From contig DHVZ01000087.1 of the NCBI GenBank assembly GCA_002412925.1, positions 1 to 64,000 of the forward strand: DNA of 64,000 bases, given 5' to 3'. The position numbers were made by a program, and so were the translations under genes. Under the pieces are notes generated by a model. That model saw nothing but the letters and a program-made list of their open reading frames with translations. It made no database searches and had not been told where the DNA came from. This document shows positions 25,717 to 35,370 of this stretch, piece by piece. The stretch comes from Anaerolineales bacterium UBA5195 (GTDB taxonomy: Bacteria; Chloroflexota; Anaerolineae; Anaerolineales; Villigracilaceae). Within the stretch, counting starts at the first letter, position 1. Each line of letters starts with the position of its first letter.

Positions 25717-26967
25717 CTATTTTTTGCTCCACTTTTTCATCGGCAGGACAAAATCATACGGATACTCGGCCAGCAACTCGATCTTGCCATCCGGGCGCAC
25801 CCAGTAGGTATCTTCGATACGGAAACCCATGCCCTGCTCCGGGTAATATAAGCCGGGCTCGATGGTCATGACCACACCAGGCTTGAGCAGATTAGCATCA
25901 TCCGCGGTCAACCCGCTCCAGGGGCGTTCGTGGATGTTCAAACCCACGCCGTGCCCAAGCGAATGGACATAACCTTCGAGCGGAGCCTTATCGGTGCGAG
26001 GCGTTTTATGGCCGTCTTTCTCGAATAATTCACAAGTTAGTATTTGGTAATCCTTGAATTTGGCATTCAAGTCGAGGTTTTCGACTACTTCGTTATAAAC
26101 ACCGCGCACCTGTTCGTAAAGTTTCTCTGCTTCGGGGGTGGCATAGCCCAGGCTCCAGGTGCGCGTGAAATCGTAGAAATAACCGCCGCCCTGTTCCTGT
26201 GGATAAATGTCGAAGACGATGGTCTGGCCGAGACGCATCAGGTCATCGGGGTTACCCTGTGAATGCGGCACACCCGCGTCGCTGCCAATCGCAAAAATAT
26301 AGCCTTCGCTCGGCACGGCGCCGCGCTCGGCCAGCCACAGGTTGATTTTGGTCTTGACCTCGCCCAATTTGAGCGGAGCGCCCGCCTCGTTGAGCAGGAT
26401 TTCATCCACACCGACAGCGCAGTTGGTGAGGTATTCGGCGGTCAGGCGCACGACTTCGGTGGTGATTTTGCCCATGGCGCGGATGCGCGCCACTTCAGCC
26501 TCATCCTTGGTCTCCATGGCAAGCATAAAGAGCGAATTGTCGCGAGTCTCGCCGACCAACTCCACTTCGGGCATCAGCTTTTGAAAATGATCCAGCGTAA
26601 CAAACATATTACTCAAATCTGTGTGGCCGTAAAGCCCTACGCGGCCAGCGAGGCCGAGGTCTTTAAACATACGCTGCAAGCGCAGCGCAGACATCAGGGC
26701 CGTATCTCCGCCGGCTTCCTGGAGTAAATCCTGCCAGGGATATTCGTCATACAGGCGGACATTCAAACCGCTTTTCGCGGCTTCGGCGCGCTCCATGCCA
26801 TTGCAAAACAACACCGCATTTTCGCCGCGCTTCTTGATCAATGTTGCCGCCGAAACATGCCCGCCGCCGGTCAGGTAAGTCATGGGGGGGTTATTTTCAG
26901 CGTTGCCAAAAACAAGGATGGCCGCAAGGTCTTTGGCTTGCATCAGGGCATCGAGATCAGATTTCAT
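25717..26967 (-). CDS. M24-family Xaa-Pro aminopeptidase/dipeptidase
   Basis: 416 residues. An N-terminal creatinase-like domain precedes a pita-bread metallopeptidase. Metal ligands are visible in IVFDIYPQEQGGGYFYDFTR (Asp pair), SLGHGVGLNIHERP (His), VMTIEPGLYYPEQG (Glu) and MGFRIEDTYWV (Glu). It likely removes N-terminal residues before proline or cleaves X-Pro dipeptides in the cytoplasm. The ATG overlaps the selA stop by 4 bases, so it is in an operon with selA and tsaD. Confidence 0.9.
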   Translation of the reverse strand: MKSDLDALMQAKDLAAILVFGNAENNPPMTYLTGGGHVSAATLIKKRGENAVLFCNGMERAEAAKSGLNVRLYDEYPWQDLLQEAGGDTALMSALRLQRMFKDLGLAGRVGLYGHTDLSNMFVTLDHFQKLMPEVELVGETRDNSLFMLAMETKDEAEVARIRAMGKITTEVVRLTAEYLTNCAVGVDEILLNEAGAPLKLGEVKTKINLWLAERGAVPSEGYIFAIGSDAGVPHSQGNPDDLMRLGQTIVFDIYPQEQGGGYFYDFTRTWSLGYATPEAEKLYEQVRGVYNEVVENLDLNAKFKDYQILTCELFEKDGHKTPRTDKAPLEGYVHSLGHGVGLNIHERPWSGLTADDANLLKPGVVMTIEPGLYYPEQGMGFRIEDTYWVRPDGKIELLAEYPYDFVLPMKKWSKK

Positions 26968-28358
26968 TTTTGCTCCGAAAGTAGAAGGTAAACTGCGGAA
27001 AAGAGGATCGACTCTTGCTCGGGAAGAACTGTGCGCGGGTCGAGAATGATCTTGTCGTTCTCTGTGCGGGCGATCACGGGGGGATGATTTTTCCGCAGGC
27101 GGGACAAGAATTTATCGGGGGATTTGACGCTAAGCGACAAGACCCAGGTGGGGAAACTTTCCCCAGGCAGGGACCCACCGCCAACGGTGGATTCGCTCGG
27201 GGCCACCTCCCCACAGCCAAGTTCCCGTTTCCAATGCTCGGCCCTGCCCTTGACTTCGTCCAGCGGCATGGAAACCATGCGCCAGATGGGGACTTCGCTC
27301 TCGGCCTCGTCCTTGAGATAGTGCAGCAGGGTGGCAGTTAACGCCGCCAAGCAGGTCTTATCAGCGCGGACGGCGCGCGCCAGCGGGTGCTTTTTAATTT
27401 TTGCGATTAAATCCGCCTTGCCGAGGATGATCCCGGCCTGCGGGCCGCCCAGCAGCTTATCGCCGGAAAACATGACCAGATCCGCGCCAGCAGCCAGGGA
27501 TTCCTGCACCATCGGTTCATGTTCCATGCCGTATTTGGCGGTCTCCAGGAGTGCGCCCGAACCGAGGTCATCCACGAAAACAGCATCGTGCTTATGCGCA
27601 ATCCGGACGATTTCCACAAGTTCCGGTTCTTCGGTGAAGCCAGTCATCTTGAAATTGGAGCGGTGCGCGCGCATGACCAAAACGGAGGCAACAACAGACG
27701 AAGCGGATAAACGGATAGTTTCGGATAAAACGGATGATGCCAGGACTTCTTCGTAATCAGCCAGGCGCACTTTATTGGTAGTCCCAATTTCGACCAGTTT
27801 GGCGCCGCTCTGTTTCATCACGTCGGGAACGCGGAAGCCGCCGCCAATTTCGACCAGTTGCGAGCGCGGAATGATAACCCGTTTGCGGCCGGCAAGGGCC
27901 GTTAGCACCAGCAAGACCGCCGAGGCGCAGTTATTGACCACCAGGGCCGCCTCGGCGCCGGTCAGTTTTTGCAAGACGGCTTCAGCGTGCAACAGGCGGC
28001 TGCCGCGTTTGCCCGTATCGAGGTCAAATTCGAGATTGGAATAACCCTCCGAGACGGCCTGCATGGCGCGGATGGCTGCGCCGGAAAGGGGCGCGCGTCC
28101 CAGATTGGTGTGCAGGATCACGCCTGTGGCATTGATGACCGGCTGAAGGGTGGGTTTTGTCCAGGTGGTTAAATGGGATTCAGCGCGGGCCAGGATTTGT
28201 TCGTTTGACGGCGCCATATTCCCAGCGCGGACATCCACGCGAATCTCATCCAGCGCAAGACGAAGCGCTGTAAGCGTCAACGGACGGCCATAGGTGGCGA
28301 TTAACACCCCTGAAGCCTGTAAAAGCTGTTCAACTGGCGGGAGGCTGCGGAGGGACAT
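26964..28358 (-). CDS. selA: L-seryl-tRNA(Sec) selenium transferase
   Basis: 464 residues from ATG 28358. A PLP enzyme with VINATGVILHTNLGRAPLS and the PLP-Lys motif MFSGDKLLGGPQAG. SelA converts Ser-tRNA(Sec) to Sec-tRNA(Sec) with selenophosphate. Its presence suggests selenocysteine use, but selB, selC and selD are not in the window. The start lies inside the 3' end of the upstream membrane-protein gene (29-base overlap), and a longer in-frame start at 28406 would overlap more. Close SelA paralogues with other PLP roles exist, so the assignment is strong but not absolute. Confidence 0.92.
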   Translation of the reverse strand: MSLRSLPPVEQLLQASGVLIATYGRPLTLTALRLALDEIRVDVRAGNMAPSNEQILARAESHLTTWTKPTLQPVINATGVILHTNLGRAPLSGAAIRAMQAVSEGYSNLEFDLDTGKRGSRLLHAEAVLQKLTGAEAALVVNNCASAVLLVLTALAGRKRVIIPRSQLVEIGGGFRVPDVMKQSGAKLVEIGTTNKVRLADYEEVLASSVLSETIRLSASSVVASVLVMRAHRSNFKMTGFTEEPELVEIVRIAHKHDAVFVDDLGSGALLETAKYGMEHEPMVQESLAAGADLVMFSGDKLLGGPQAGIILGKADLIAKIKKHPLARAVRADKTCLAALTATLLHYLKDEAESEVPIWRMVSMPLDEVKGRAEHWKRELGCGEVAPSESTVGGGSLPGESFPTWVLSLSVKSPDKFLSRLRKNHPPVIARTENDKIILDPRTVLPEQESILFSAVYLLLSEQK

Positions 28359-28746
28359 GATTAGTAGGCCTGGAGGATGTTTCGCGAAGGCGCAGCAGGT
28401 ACTCAAAAACGATCAGTCCGAGCGCCAGCCACAAACCTATGGAAAAACTGAGCAGACGGCCAATTTGCAGCCAGGCAAGCACCGCAAAATAGACTCCCAC
28501 CCAGGTGGACTGGCGCACGATCACCTGCGGTTCCGCGGGCGGGTCGGTCGCAAAGACTCTATTCAGCCAGAAAGAGATGGGAATGGCAGTACCGGCGCAG
28601 GCGAGGACGATCAGCGCAAAAAATCCCCAGCGCGGCCAGACGGTGGGCAAGGTATAGTTTGTCAACAAGGCCAGCCCGGCCCAGCCACCGATAATAAGCA
28701 CGAATGTGGAGAAAAGAAAGGGGCGAAAGGTGGGTTTCTCATCCAT
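28330..28746 (-). CDS. Four-helix membrane protein of unknown function
   Basis: 138 residues with hydrophobic helices at about 10-30, 40-60, 82-97 and 100-116, then a polar Pro-rich tail (SSRPTNHVPPQPP). No family recognised. It overlaps selA by 29 bases and heads the selA-peptidase-tsaD operon. A divergent nitroreductase starts 43 bases away, so the two share a short promoter region. Confidence 0.72.
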   Translation of the reverse strand: MDEKPTFRPFLFSTFVLIIGGWAGLALLTNYTLPTVWPRWGFFALIVLACAGTAIPISFWLNRVFATDPPAEPQVIVRQSTWVGVYFAVLAWLQIGRLLSFSIGLWLALGLIVFEYLLRLRETSSRPTNHVPPQPPAS

Positions 28747-28789
28747 AGAATTGAATTATACTCGGTGTAGTCTGACCCAAGGAGGCGAT

Positions 28790-29302
28790 ATGCAAGTATC
28801 AGAAGCCATTCGTACCAAGCGCGCTGTGCGCGAGTTTCAAGACCAATCGCTACCCGAGGAGGTCGTTCATGCCATTCTCAATGCCGGGCGGCGGTCACAG
28901 TCCTCCAAAAACAGCCAGGCCTGGCAGTTCATTGCCATTCAAGACAAGGAAATTCTCAAGGCGCTCTCCACCTGCGGAGAATGGGCCGGGCACATTGCCG
29001 GGGCAGCGCTGGCAATCGCGATCCTGACCCCAGATCCAACAGAAAAATTTCAACGCTTGTTTGACGCAGGTCAGGCCGCGGCCTTTATGCAACTGGCCGC
29101 CTGGGAATTGGGCGCGGGTTCATGCCCGGCTTCCATCTATGAACCTGAGAAAGCCCGCGAGATTTTAGGTTTCCCCGCCGAGTGGCATTTACGCTTTGCA
29201 TTATCGTTCGGGTACCCGCTTGAGACAGAAAAACTGACCGCGACTCCAAAGAAAGGTGGGCGTAAACCAATTGATGAAATGGTGCACTGGGATCGCTGGT
29301 GA
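28790..29302 (+). CDS. Nitroreductase-family flavoprotein
   Basis: 170 residues. It opens with MQVSEAIRTKRAVREFQDQ, where the RxxRxF region contacts FMN phosphate, followed by NAGRRSQSSKNSQAWQFIAI and a C-terminal GYP-type segment (LSFGYPLETE). It likely binds FMN and uses NAD(P)H to reduce nitro or quinone-like substrates. AAGGAGG lies four bases before the ATG at 28790, which settles the start against a longer ORF from 28706. Confidence 0.9.
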   Translation: MQVSEAIRTKRAVREFQDQSLPEEVVHAILNAGRRSQSSKNSQAWQFIAIQDKEILKALSTCGEWAGHIAGAALAIAILTPDPTEKFQRLFDAGQAAAFMQLAAWELGAGSCPASIYEPEKAREILGFPAEWHLRFALSFGYPLETEKLTATPKKGGRKPIDEMVHWDRW

Positions 29303-29340
29303 GCCACAAATCTGTCTCGTCCAAGGATATTTAGCGGAAG

Positions 29341-30294
29341 ATGCAAAAATTTTTGAGCTTGGATCGTAACACGCTCCTTGGGCTGGTGGCTATCTTGCTA
29401 TGGAGTTCCACGGTTGCGCTGGCCCGCAGCATTTCCGAGTCACTGGGGCCGCTGGCGGCCGGAAGTTCTGTTTACCTGACCGCCGGTTCGTTTTTGACGG
29501 CTTATACTTTCTGGAAAGAGCGTTCCTTCAAAAGGCTGCAATCCCTGCCCAGAAAATATGTGTACGGATGCGGCGCGTTATTTTTGCTTTATACTACCGC
29601 GCTTTTTCTCGCCCTGGGGTTTGCTGAAAACCGCAGCCAGACCATCGAAATCGGTTTATTGAATTACTTATGGCCGGCTTTTACCATCCTGTTTTCCCTG
29701 CCCATTCTGGGAAATAAAGCTTCCCTGTGGTTAATTCCTGGAACGCTGCTGGCGCTGCTGGGGGTCTTCCTGGTACTCACCCACGAAACCACAGTCTCCT
29801 GGGCGTCACTTTTAACCAATCTGACAAGCAATCCCTGGGCTTATGGGCTGGGGTTCCTGGCAGCAATTTCATGGGGACTGTATTCGAATCTTGCCCGGCG
29901 CTGGGGAGATGCAAACAGCGGCGGCGCAGTTCTGTTGTTTACACTTGGTTCTGGAGTTACCTTTTTGCTAATCGGTTTTTTCTGGCGGGAAACCAGCGCC
30001 TGGAATCTCAAAACAGTGGCCGAAGTAGCCTTTCTCGGCCTGGCCACCGCCCTGGCCTATGTTTTCTGGGATCTGTCGATGCGGGCAGGGAAGATGGTCT
30101 TCGTGGCAGCCAGCTCCTATCTGACGCCCCTCTTTTCAACCATCGTCAGTTGCCTTTATCTGGGCGTGCGACCGGGGCCCGGTCTATGGCTGGGATGCGC
30201 CGTCATCATTGCCGGGTCATTTTTGAGCTGGCTCTCAGTCCACCCGGCAGATGTGAGAAAATTACCAGAAGAAATGCGTCAAGAAATTTCCTAA
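29341..30294 (+). CDS. EamA/DMT transporter, YddG-like exporter
   Basis: 317 residues with ten predicted helices in two EamA halves. Motifs such as AILLWSSTVALARSISESLGP, IGLLNYLWPAFTILFSLP and AISWGLYSNLARRWG are typical of YddG-like aromatic amino-acid exporters. The substrate is inferred from similarity only. It lies 38 bases after the nitroreductase. Confidence 0.88.
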   Translation: MQKFLSLDRNTLLGLVAILLWSSTVALARSISESLGPLAAGSSVYLTAGSFLTAYTFWKERSFKRLQSLPRKYVYGCGALFLLYTTALFLALGFAENRSQTIEIGLLNYLWPAFTILFSLPILGNKASLWLIPGTLLALLGVFLVLTHETTVSWASLLTNLTSNPWAYGLGFLAAISWGLYSNLARRWGDANSGGAVLLFTLGSGVTFLLIGFFWRETSAWNLKTVAEVAFLGLATALAYVFWDLSMRAGKMVFVAASSYLTPLFSTIVSCLYLGVRPGPGLWLGCAVIIAGSFLSWLSVHPADVRKLPEEMRQEIS

Positions 30295-30377
30295 ACACTG
30301 GTAAACTACGCTGGTTGAATCAGATAGAGGTTTTCCGCCTCTGCAGACAGACAACACAATCTAAACGCGAAGGTGTG

Positions 30378-31133
30378 ATGATGATCAATGCTTTCTTAAA
30401 AGACCCACTGGCAAATACCCTGGCAGTCATCGTATTGATCGCCCTGGTCGTCAGCTGGATTGCTTCACTGGCCATCATTTTGAAAGACAAGCCGGTCCAT
30501 GCCGCCAAAAGCTGGCATAACAAGCTGCTGCCGATCTTTGCCCTGCTTGGTATCCCCGCCGCACTGGACCTGCTCCAGACCAGCGGTTTGGAATTTTTCC
30601 TAGCCATGATTGCGACAATAGCGCTGCTTCTCAATATCGCTGTCCCTCTCCTGCGAACAACCGAAAAATCACCCCATACCCTCGTGGTCGACTGGTATAA
30701 GTGGGCAGTCCCGGTCATTTCGGTTGGCGGATTGGCAGTTGCCGGGTATCTGGCTTTTGTCGAAACGGCCAACCTCAGTCCCCTCTGTGGCCCGGTGGGT
30801 GATTGTGGCTCGGTCCAAAGCAGCAAATACGCCACCCTGTTTGGGGTTCTCCCAATCGGCATCCTCGGCTTGGCCGGGTACTTCGCCATCCTGGTGGCCT
30901 GGCTCGCCAGGCAATTCGGCCCGGCTTCTCTGAACAAATGGAGTGATCTGGCTGTCTGGGGATTTTGCATCTTTGGGGTTCTGTTCTCGACCTACCTGAC
31001 CTTTCTGGAACCCTTTGTGATCGGAGCGACCTGTATGTGGTGCATCACCTCGGCAGTGTTCATGATCCTGCTCCTGTGGGTTTCGACCCCGGCAGCCCAA
31101 CAGGCTCTGACCATCCCTGAAGAAGACGAATAA
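30378..31133 (+). CDS. VKOR-family disulfide-bond protein
   Basis: 251 residues. About three membrane helices (residues 12-95) precede a VKOR core with loop cysteines C137 and C143 (CGPVGDC) and the redox motif CMWC at 219-222. VKOR homologues use quinone to reoxidise a thioredoxin-like partner that makes disulfides outside the membrane. No thioredoxin domain is fused here. The ATG at 30378 (tandem with 30381) has AAGG upstream; the same frame stays open to 29727 but that part lies under the EamA gene. Confidence 0.9.
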   Translation: MMINAFLKDPLANTLAVIVLIALVVSWIASLAIILKDKPVHAAKSWHNKLLPIFALLGIPAALDLLQTSGLEFFLAMIATIALLLNIAVPLLRTTEKSPHTLVVDWYKWAVPVISVGGLAVAGYLAFVETANLSPLCGPVGDCGSVQSSKYATLFGVLPIGILGLAGYFAILVAWLARQFGPASLNKWSDLAVWGFCIFGVLFSTYLTFLEPFVIGATCMWCITSAVFMILLLWVSTPAAQQALTIPEEDE

Positions 31134-31151
31134 GCACCAATCTCTGCAAAG

Positions 31152-31193
31152 AAGACTGCCAGAGCTGGGTTTTTGCAGGCTCTGGCAGTCTTT
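31152..31193. terminator. Intrinsic terminator, usable in both directions
   Basis: AAGACTGCCAGAGC (31152-31165) pairs over 14 bases with GCTCTGGCAGTCTT (31179-31192). T-rich on one side and A-rich on the other, between convergent genes. Confidence 0.9.
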
Positions 31194-31253
31194 GATTGGA
31201 ACGAATTTTTATCAGTGGAAACACCTGCAAATTTAGGGCCGCGTCACTCCACG

Positions 31254-32603
31254 TTACCTAACAGCCTGATCCGTGATTTTCAAGGCTTCGTCGATCACTG
31301 ACATCCCTTCCTGCAGCTGCTCAGCAGTGATGATCAAGGGCGGGATAATCAGGATGGTGTGCCAATGGGTATAAACATACAGGCCCCGGTCGAGGCAGGC
31401 TTTGCGCAGGGCAACCATTTCAGGGCTGTTGCCATTCCAGGGGGCCATCGGCTCTTTCGTCTGGCGGTCTTTGACCACTTCGATAATCCCAAACAAGCCA
31501 ATCGAGCGGACATCGCCCACTGAAGGATGCGACTCGCCCAGATCCGTCAGCAGCTTGTGCAGGACCGGTCCTAATGCCGCGGCATTTTCCACGATGTGAT
31601 CCTGCTTCATGACGGCGATATTGGCCACCGCCGCCGCCAACGAGACCGGGTGCGAGGTGTAGGTCAGCCCTGATTCGAAGACCTGCTCATCGAAAGTGGC
31701 AGCAATTTCGGGTTTCATCGCCACCGCGCCGAGCGGCGCATAAGCAGAGGTCAAGCCCTTGGCCATGGTGATAATATCGGGCACCACATTCCAATTCTCA
31801 ATCGCAAACCACTTACCGGTGCGGCCAAACCCGGCCATGACTTCGTCGGCAATCATCACGATCCCGTACTTATCACATAATACGCGCACACCCTGCATGT
31901 ACCCGGCAGGCGGGATGATGATCCCATTCGTGCCAGTGACCGATTCCATCAAAATGGCAGCAATGCTCTCCGGGCCTTCGTACAGGATGATCTCCTCGAG
32001 ATGGTTGAGATAATCCCGGGTGAATTCCGCTTCAGAGATGTTCGGGTTGGTGCGGTGGAAAGTCGAGCGGTAACGATACGGGTCAAGAAAATGGACAACG
32101 CCCGTCATCAGGTTCGGCTCCCAGGCCACGCGGCGCGGATCACCGGTGGCGGCCATCGCCCCAGCCGTTGCGCCATGATAGGAGCGATAGCGCGTCAGAA
32201 TTTTATGACGCTTGGTGTAGGCGCGCGCAATCTTGATCGCGTTCTCATTGGCATCCGCCCCACCCAGGGTGAAGAGCACCTTGCTGAGTTTGCCACCGGG
32301 GGTAATCTCGGCTACGGCCTTACTGGCAATCGCGCGGATTTTGGTCGCCATGCCCGGCGCGGCGTAAGGGATTTCATCCAGCTGCGCCTTCATCGCATTG
32401 ATCACGCGCTGGTCGCCATGACCAATGTTGACGCACATGGTCATCGAATTGAAATCGAGATAACGTTTGTTGTTAATATCCCAAAAATAAACACCTTTGG
32501 CGCGCTTGACCGCAATGGGATTAACTTTGGCCTGGGCCGACCAAGTCCAGAAAACGTGTTCTTTGGAGAGGGGTACGATTTGGTCATCGGGGAGATCGAA
32601 CAT
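31254..32603 (-). CDS. Class III PLP-dependent aminotransferase
   Basis: 449 residues. It has YHGATAGAMAATGDPRR, the PLP-phosphate and aspartate region VMIADEVMAGFGRTGKWFA, and the Schiff-base Lys in MAKGLTSAYAPLGAV. The pattern is that of omega-amino-acid:pyruvate or taurine-type transaminases; the exact amine donor is unknown. The ATG at 32603 has GAGG five bases upstream; the frame is open to 32702 but runs into a repeat. Confidence 0.9.
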   Translation of the reverse strand: MFDLPDDQIVPLSKEHVFWTWSAQAKVNPIAVKRAKGVYFWDINNKRYLDFNSMTMCVNIGHGDQRVINAMKAQLDEIPYAAPGMATKIRAIASKAVAEITPGGKLSKVLFTLGGADANENAIKIARAYTKRHKILTRYRSYHGATAGAMAATGDPRRVAWEPNLMTGVVHFLDPYRYRSTFHRTNPNISEAEFTRDYLNHLEEIILYEGPESIAAILMESVTGTNGIIIPPAGYMQGVRVLCDKYGIVMIADEVMAGFGRTGKWFAIENWNVVPDIITMAKGLTSAYAPLGAVAMKPEIAATFDEQVFESGLTYTSHPVSLAAAVANIAVMKQDHIVENAAALGPVLHKLLTDLGESHPSVGDVRSIGLFGIIEVVKDRQTKEPMAPWNGNSPEMVALRKACLDRGLYVYTHWHTILIIPPLIITAEQLQEGMSVIDEALKITDQAVR

Positions 32604-32660
32604 GGGAACCTCGCTGGGAAAATGGAAATGCTGGTTGAGTAGGAAGGCGTTCTCTCGTTC

Positions 32661-32697
32661 GTACACTTGCACCGATCGTAATGCGGTGCAAGTGTAC
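32661..32697. repeat. REP-like palindromic repeat (family A), copy 2
   Basis: Perfect 14-bp arms, GTACACTTGCACCG (32661-32674) and its complement (32684-32697), with a 9-nt loop unlike that of the 16558 copy. It lies 58 bases upstream of the aminotransferase start. Confidence 0.87.
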
Positions 32698-32859
32698 GCC
32701 AAAAAACACTGGCTGCTCGACCATCGACTTTTTAAGCTAGTGAAATCGTATCATAAAAGCCCGGCCCTGAAATCGTGACACTACTCACATATTCCTTCTC
32801 ACTTTTGACCACAACGGATATAATTCGCGCCCCTTCCCCTTATAAAAACAAGGAAAGCC

Positions 32860-33429
32860 ATGGAATCCCTCAAATTCCCTTATCAGCGCCTGATTGTGGT
32901 CGGCACCACCGGTTCGGGCAAATCGACTCTGGCGGAACAACTTTCGCAACGGCTAAGCCTGGAATTCATCGAGTTGGATGCGCTGCACTGGTTACCGAAC
33001 TGGGAACATCTCTCGGATGAGGCCTTCCGAATCCGTGTAGAAGAAGTCACTCGCGCACCGCGCTGGGTGATCGCCGGGAATTACAGTGTTGCGCGCGATG
33101 TTTCCTGGCCTCGGGCCGAGGCGATTATCTGGCTGGATTATCCGCTCTGGACGATTTTCTGGCGGCTGTGGCGGCGCACCTGGCAGCGCTGGTGGAACCA
33201 GGAAACCCTGTGGGGCACCAACCGCGAACGCCTGTGGCCGCAGTTCAAAATCTGGTCTGAAGACTCTCTCTTTAACTGGCTGTTCAAAACTTACTGGCGG
33301 CGCAAGCGCGAGTACCCGCAACTGTTTGCCCAGCCCAAATATTCTCACTTGAAAGTTATCCACTTCGAAACCCCACAAGAAACAAAAGCCTGGCTGCAAA
33401 ATCTGGCACCGAAGACAGATCATGTTTGA
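32860..33429 (+). CDS. Adenylate-kinase-like P-loop protein (FlaR/topology-modulation type)
   Basis: 189 residues. Walker A GTTGSGKST is at residues 15-23, followed by LDALHWLPNW, RWVIAGNYS and a Trp/Arg-rich LID-like region (FWRLWRRTWQRWWN). This matches small P-loop proteins annotated as topology modulation or FlaR-like kinases. The physiological substrate is unknown. AAGGA lies upstream of the ATG. It ends 8 bases from the convergent membrane-protein gene. Confidence 0.85.
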   Translation: MESLKFPYQRLIVVGTTGSGKSTLAEQLSQRLSLEFIELDALHWLPNWEHLSDEAFRIRVEEVTRAPRWVIAGNYSVARDVSWPRAEAIIWLDYPLWTIFWRLWRRTWQRWWNQETLWGTNRERLWPQFKIWSEDSLFNWLFKTYWRRKREYPQLFAQPKYSHLKVIHFETPQETKAWLQNLAPKTDHV

Positions 33430-33437
33430 AACATGAC

Positions 33438-33938
33438 CTACTCGCTCTCCCTGTTTCTCAACCAAGCTGTCAGCGCGCCAATGCCGCTAAAAGCAAAGAC
33501 GACCAGGATAACCACCCATTCGAAACTGGTCTCATAATGGATCGACAGCGCCTGATAGCTAACGCCAGCAGCCAGAAGCAAAACCAGGCTTAAACGCAGC
33601 AGGTGCTGCCAGGCAATCGAGGCAGGATTGTCTTCGGGAGACGCCAGCGAAAGGCGGCGGGAAAAACCATCCAGATCCCAGCCAGCCAGGGCGCAGAAGA
33701 CCGACAGCAGTGCAAGCGACAGGTTGATCGCACGCCACAGACCGAAGGCCGCCATGCAAACTGTCAGCGCGAGGACCAGGCTGAGGGTAGGGAGAAATCT
33801 CCGTTTAACGAGAAACAGGCTGAGGGGAGTCAAAACCAGCAGGACCAGGCCAATCGGCCAGTACCCGGCCATCGTCCAATCAACGGCCAGAGAGAGTAAT
33901 CCTAGCACCATTAATCCATAAACAAACTTACGGATCAT
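33438..33938 (-). CDS. Multi-pass membrane protein of the DUF58 cluster
   Basis: 166 residues with about five or six hydrophobic helices and short charged loops. Not recognised. It overlaps the DUF58 gene by 4 bases (ATGA), so it is the last gene of the MoxR/DUF58/DUF4129 cluster. Confidence 0.75.
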   Translation of the reverse strand: MIRKFVYGLMVLGLLSLAVDWTMAGYWPIGLVLLVLTPLSLFLVKRRFLPTLSLVLALTVCMAAFGLWRAINLSLALLSVFCALAGWDLDGFSRRLSLASPEDNPASIAWQHLLRLSLVLLLAAGVSYQALSIHYETSFEWVVILVVFAFSGIGALTAWLRNRESE

Positions 33939-35224
33939 GGCGCATTCCCAACGCCGATGGCACGCATAAAAGCTGGCGGCCGGGAGAGAGAACTTTCGAC
34001 CACCTGTTCAAAGGGGCGCGCCACATCCCAATCGACAACCTGCACCCCGGCATGGCGCAGACGCTGGAGGGTGATACGCCGTTGGAGGGACAAAATCCGT
34101 GCTGCCTGCTGGATGGTCTCGTTCTGCGGCAGGGCAGCAGTTTCGAAGCGCACAGCATTCGGGCTGACAACAATCAGAGAATAGCCCTGGGCGCGCAGGC
34201 GCACGAGCGGCGAAACATCCTCATCGAGCAGCGGACTGATGAAGACAATCTGTGACTTGGCCGGGAAAAGCCGCCCGGGGATGTAGATACCCGCAAAAGC
34301 CTGGCTATCGCCAGGGGCGGCACGCGCCAGGGCATGCAGGATGCGCTCGCGCTGCTGTTTCCCATAGCCGGGAAGGGTCCAGTTGATAAACTGTCCGTAA
34401 ACCAGCAGGCCCACGCGGTTGCCAGAAGCCAGGAAAGCATCTGAAAGCGAAGCGGCAGCCAGGATGGATTCGTCGAAAATGGACAAATTCGCGCCAAGCT
34501 GGTTGACGCGGCGGCGGGCATCCAGAATGACACCAACATCGGCAACGCGCTCCTGCTCATATTCGTTGGCAAAGAGCGCCTGCGGATGACGAGCTGAGAC
34601 GCGCCAGTTGACGGCATGCTGCGGGTCGCCAGGCTGGTATTCTCGAACACCAAAAAAGTCAATCCCGGCGCCGCCCTGGCGGGCGGGAATCATACCCGAA
34701 TAAACACGGGTGACGCGGGTGCGGATGGCGATCCGGCGCACGCGTGGAGACATTGGCAGGATCAGGATTTGCCCACTTGTGGGCAAGCTCTGGCGGACAG
34801 TGAGCAATCCGAACAGGTCGCTGGCCTGGGCCCGCAGGCTACCGAACTGGAAAAACCCGCGCTGCCCGGTAAAAGTGTATCTCCAGTGCAGACTCTGGCC
34901 TTTTTTAAGGGATACCAGGCGGCTGGCCGAACCTTCGGTAACGGTCAGAAAACCTGGCAAGGGGTCGCGCAGAAGCAGTTCCCGAATGAACGGACCATGG
35001 TTGGTGATCCGCAGTTCAACAGTCACCGGCAGGCCGGGAGCAACCCGCTCGGCCCCGACTCGGCGCTCAACGGTTAAGTTAATCCGTTCTGGCGCAAAAA
35101 GAAAGCCGGCCAGCAGGTAAACCGCCAGCGGAATGGCAAGCTCTAGCCACCCGGCGTTGAAGGTGGCCAATCCGCCGAGCAGCAGAGCAAACAGGAGCAG
35201 GCCAAGCAGGAGAATACGGGTCAT
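33935..35224 (-). CDS. DUF58 domain protein
   Basis: 429 residues. Two N-terminal membrane helices (about 3-45) precede an Ig-like region and the DUF58 core, with FFGVREYQPGDPQHAVNWRV (near 195-215) and a vWA-like segment VGVILDARR. DUF58 proteins work with MoxR AAA+ ATPases in membrane-associated complexes, probably in protein maturation or envelope stress. The MoxR gene is upstream. Confidence 0.9.
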   Translation of the reverse strand: MTRILLLGLLLFALLLGGLATFNAGWLELAIPLAVYLLAGFLFAPERINLTVERRVGAERVAPGLPVTVELRITNHGPFIRELLLRDPLPGFLTVTEGSASRLVSLKKGQSLHWRYTFTGQRGFFQFGSLRAQASDLFGLLTVRQSLPTSGQILILPMSPRVRRIAIRTRVTRVYSGMIPARQGGAGIDFFGVREYQPGDPQHAVNWRVSARHPQALFANEYEQERVADVGVILDARRRVNQLGANLSIFDESILAAASLSDAFLASGNRVGLLVYGQFINWTLPGYGKQQRERILHALARAAPGDSQAFAGIYIPGRLFPAKSQIVFISPLLDEDVSPLVRLRAQGYSLIVVSPNAVRFETAALPQNETIQQAARILSLQRRITLQRLRHAGVQVVDWDVARPFEQVVESSLSRPPAFMRAIGVGNAP

Positions 35225-35370
35225 GGGTTTTGTGTCATTGGAAGGAGCAGAGCGACTGACACTTGCGCCGCACTCCCGAAGAACGCCGGGAGGATGTGCG
35301 TTCGGTGCAGCGCGGGTGTCGAAACTTCAGGTTTATCCAAGCTGACGCTCAGCAAACAAGCGACTGCTTC

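Noticed and set aside
29727..30377. Long upstream extension of the VKOR frame
   Set aside because: It overlaps the EamA gene in another frame, has no membrane-protein character and no ribosome site. The VKOR protein starts naturally at 30378.
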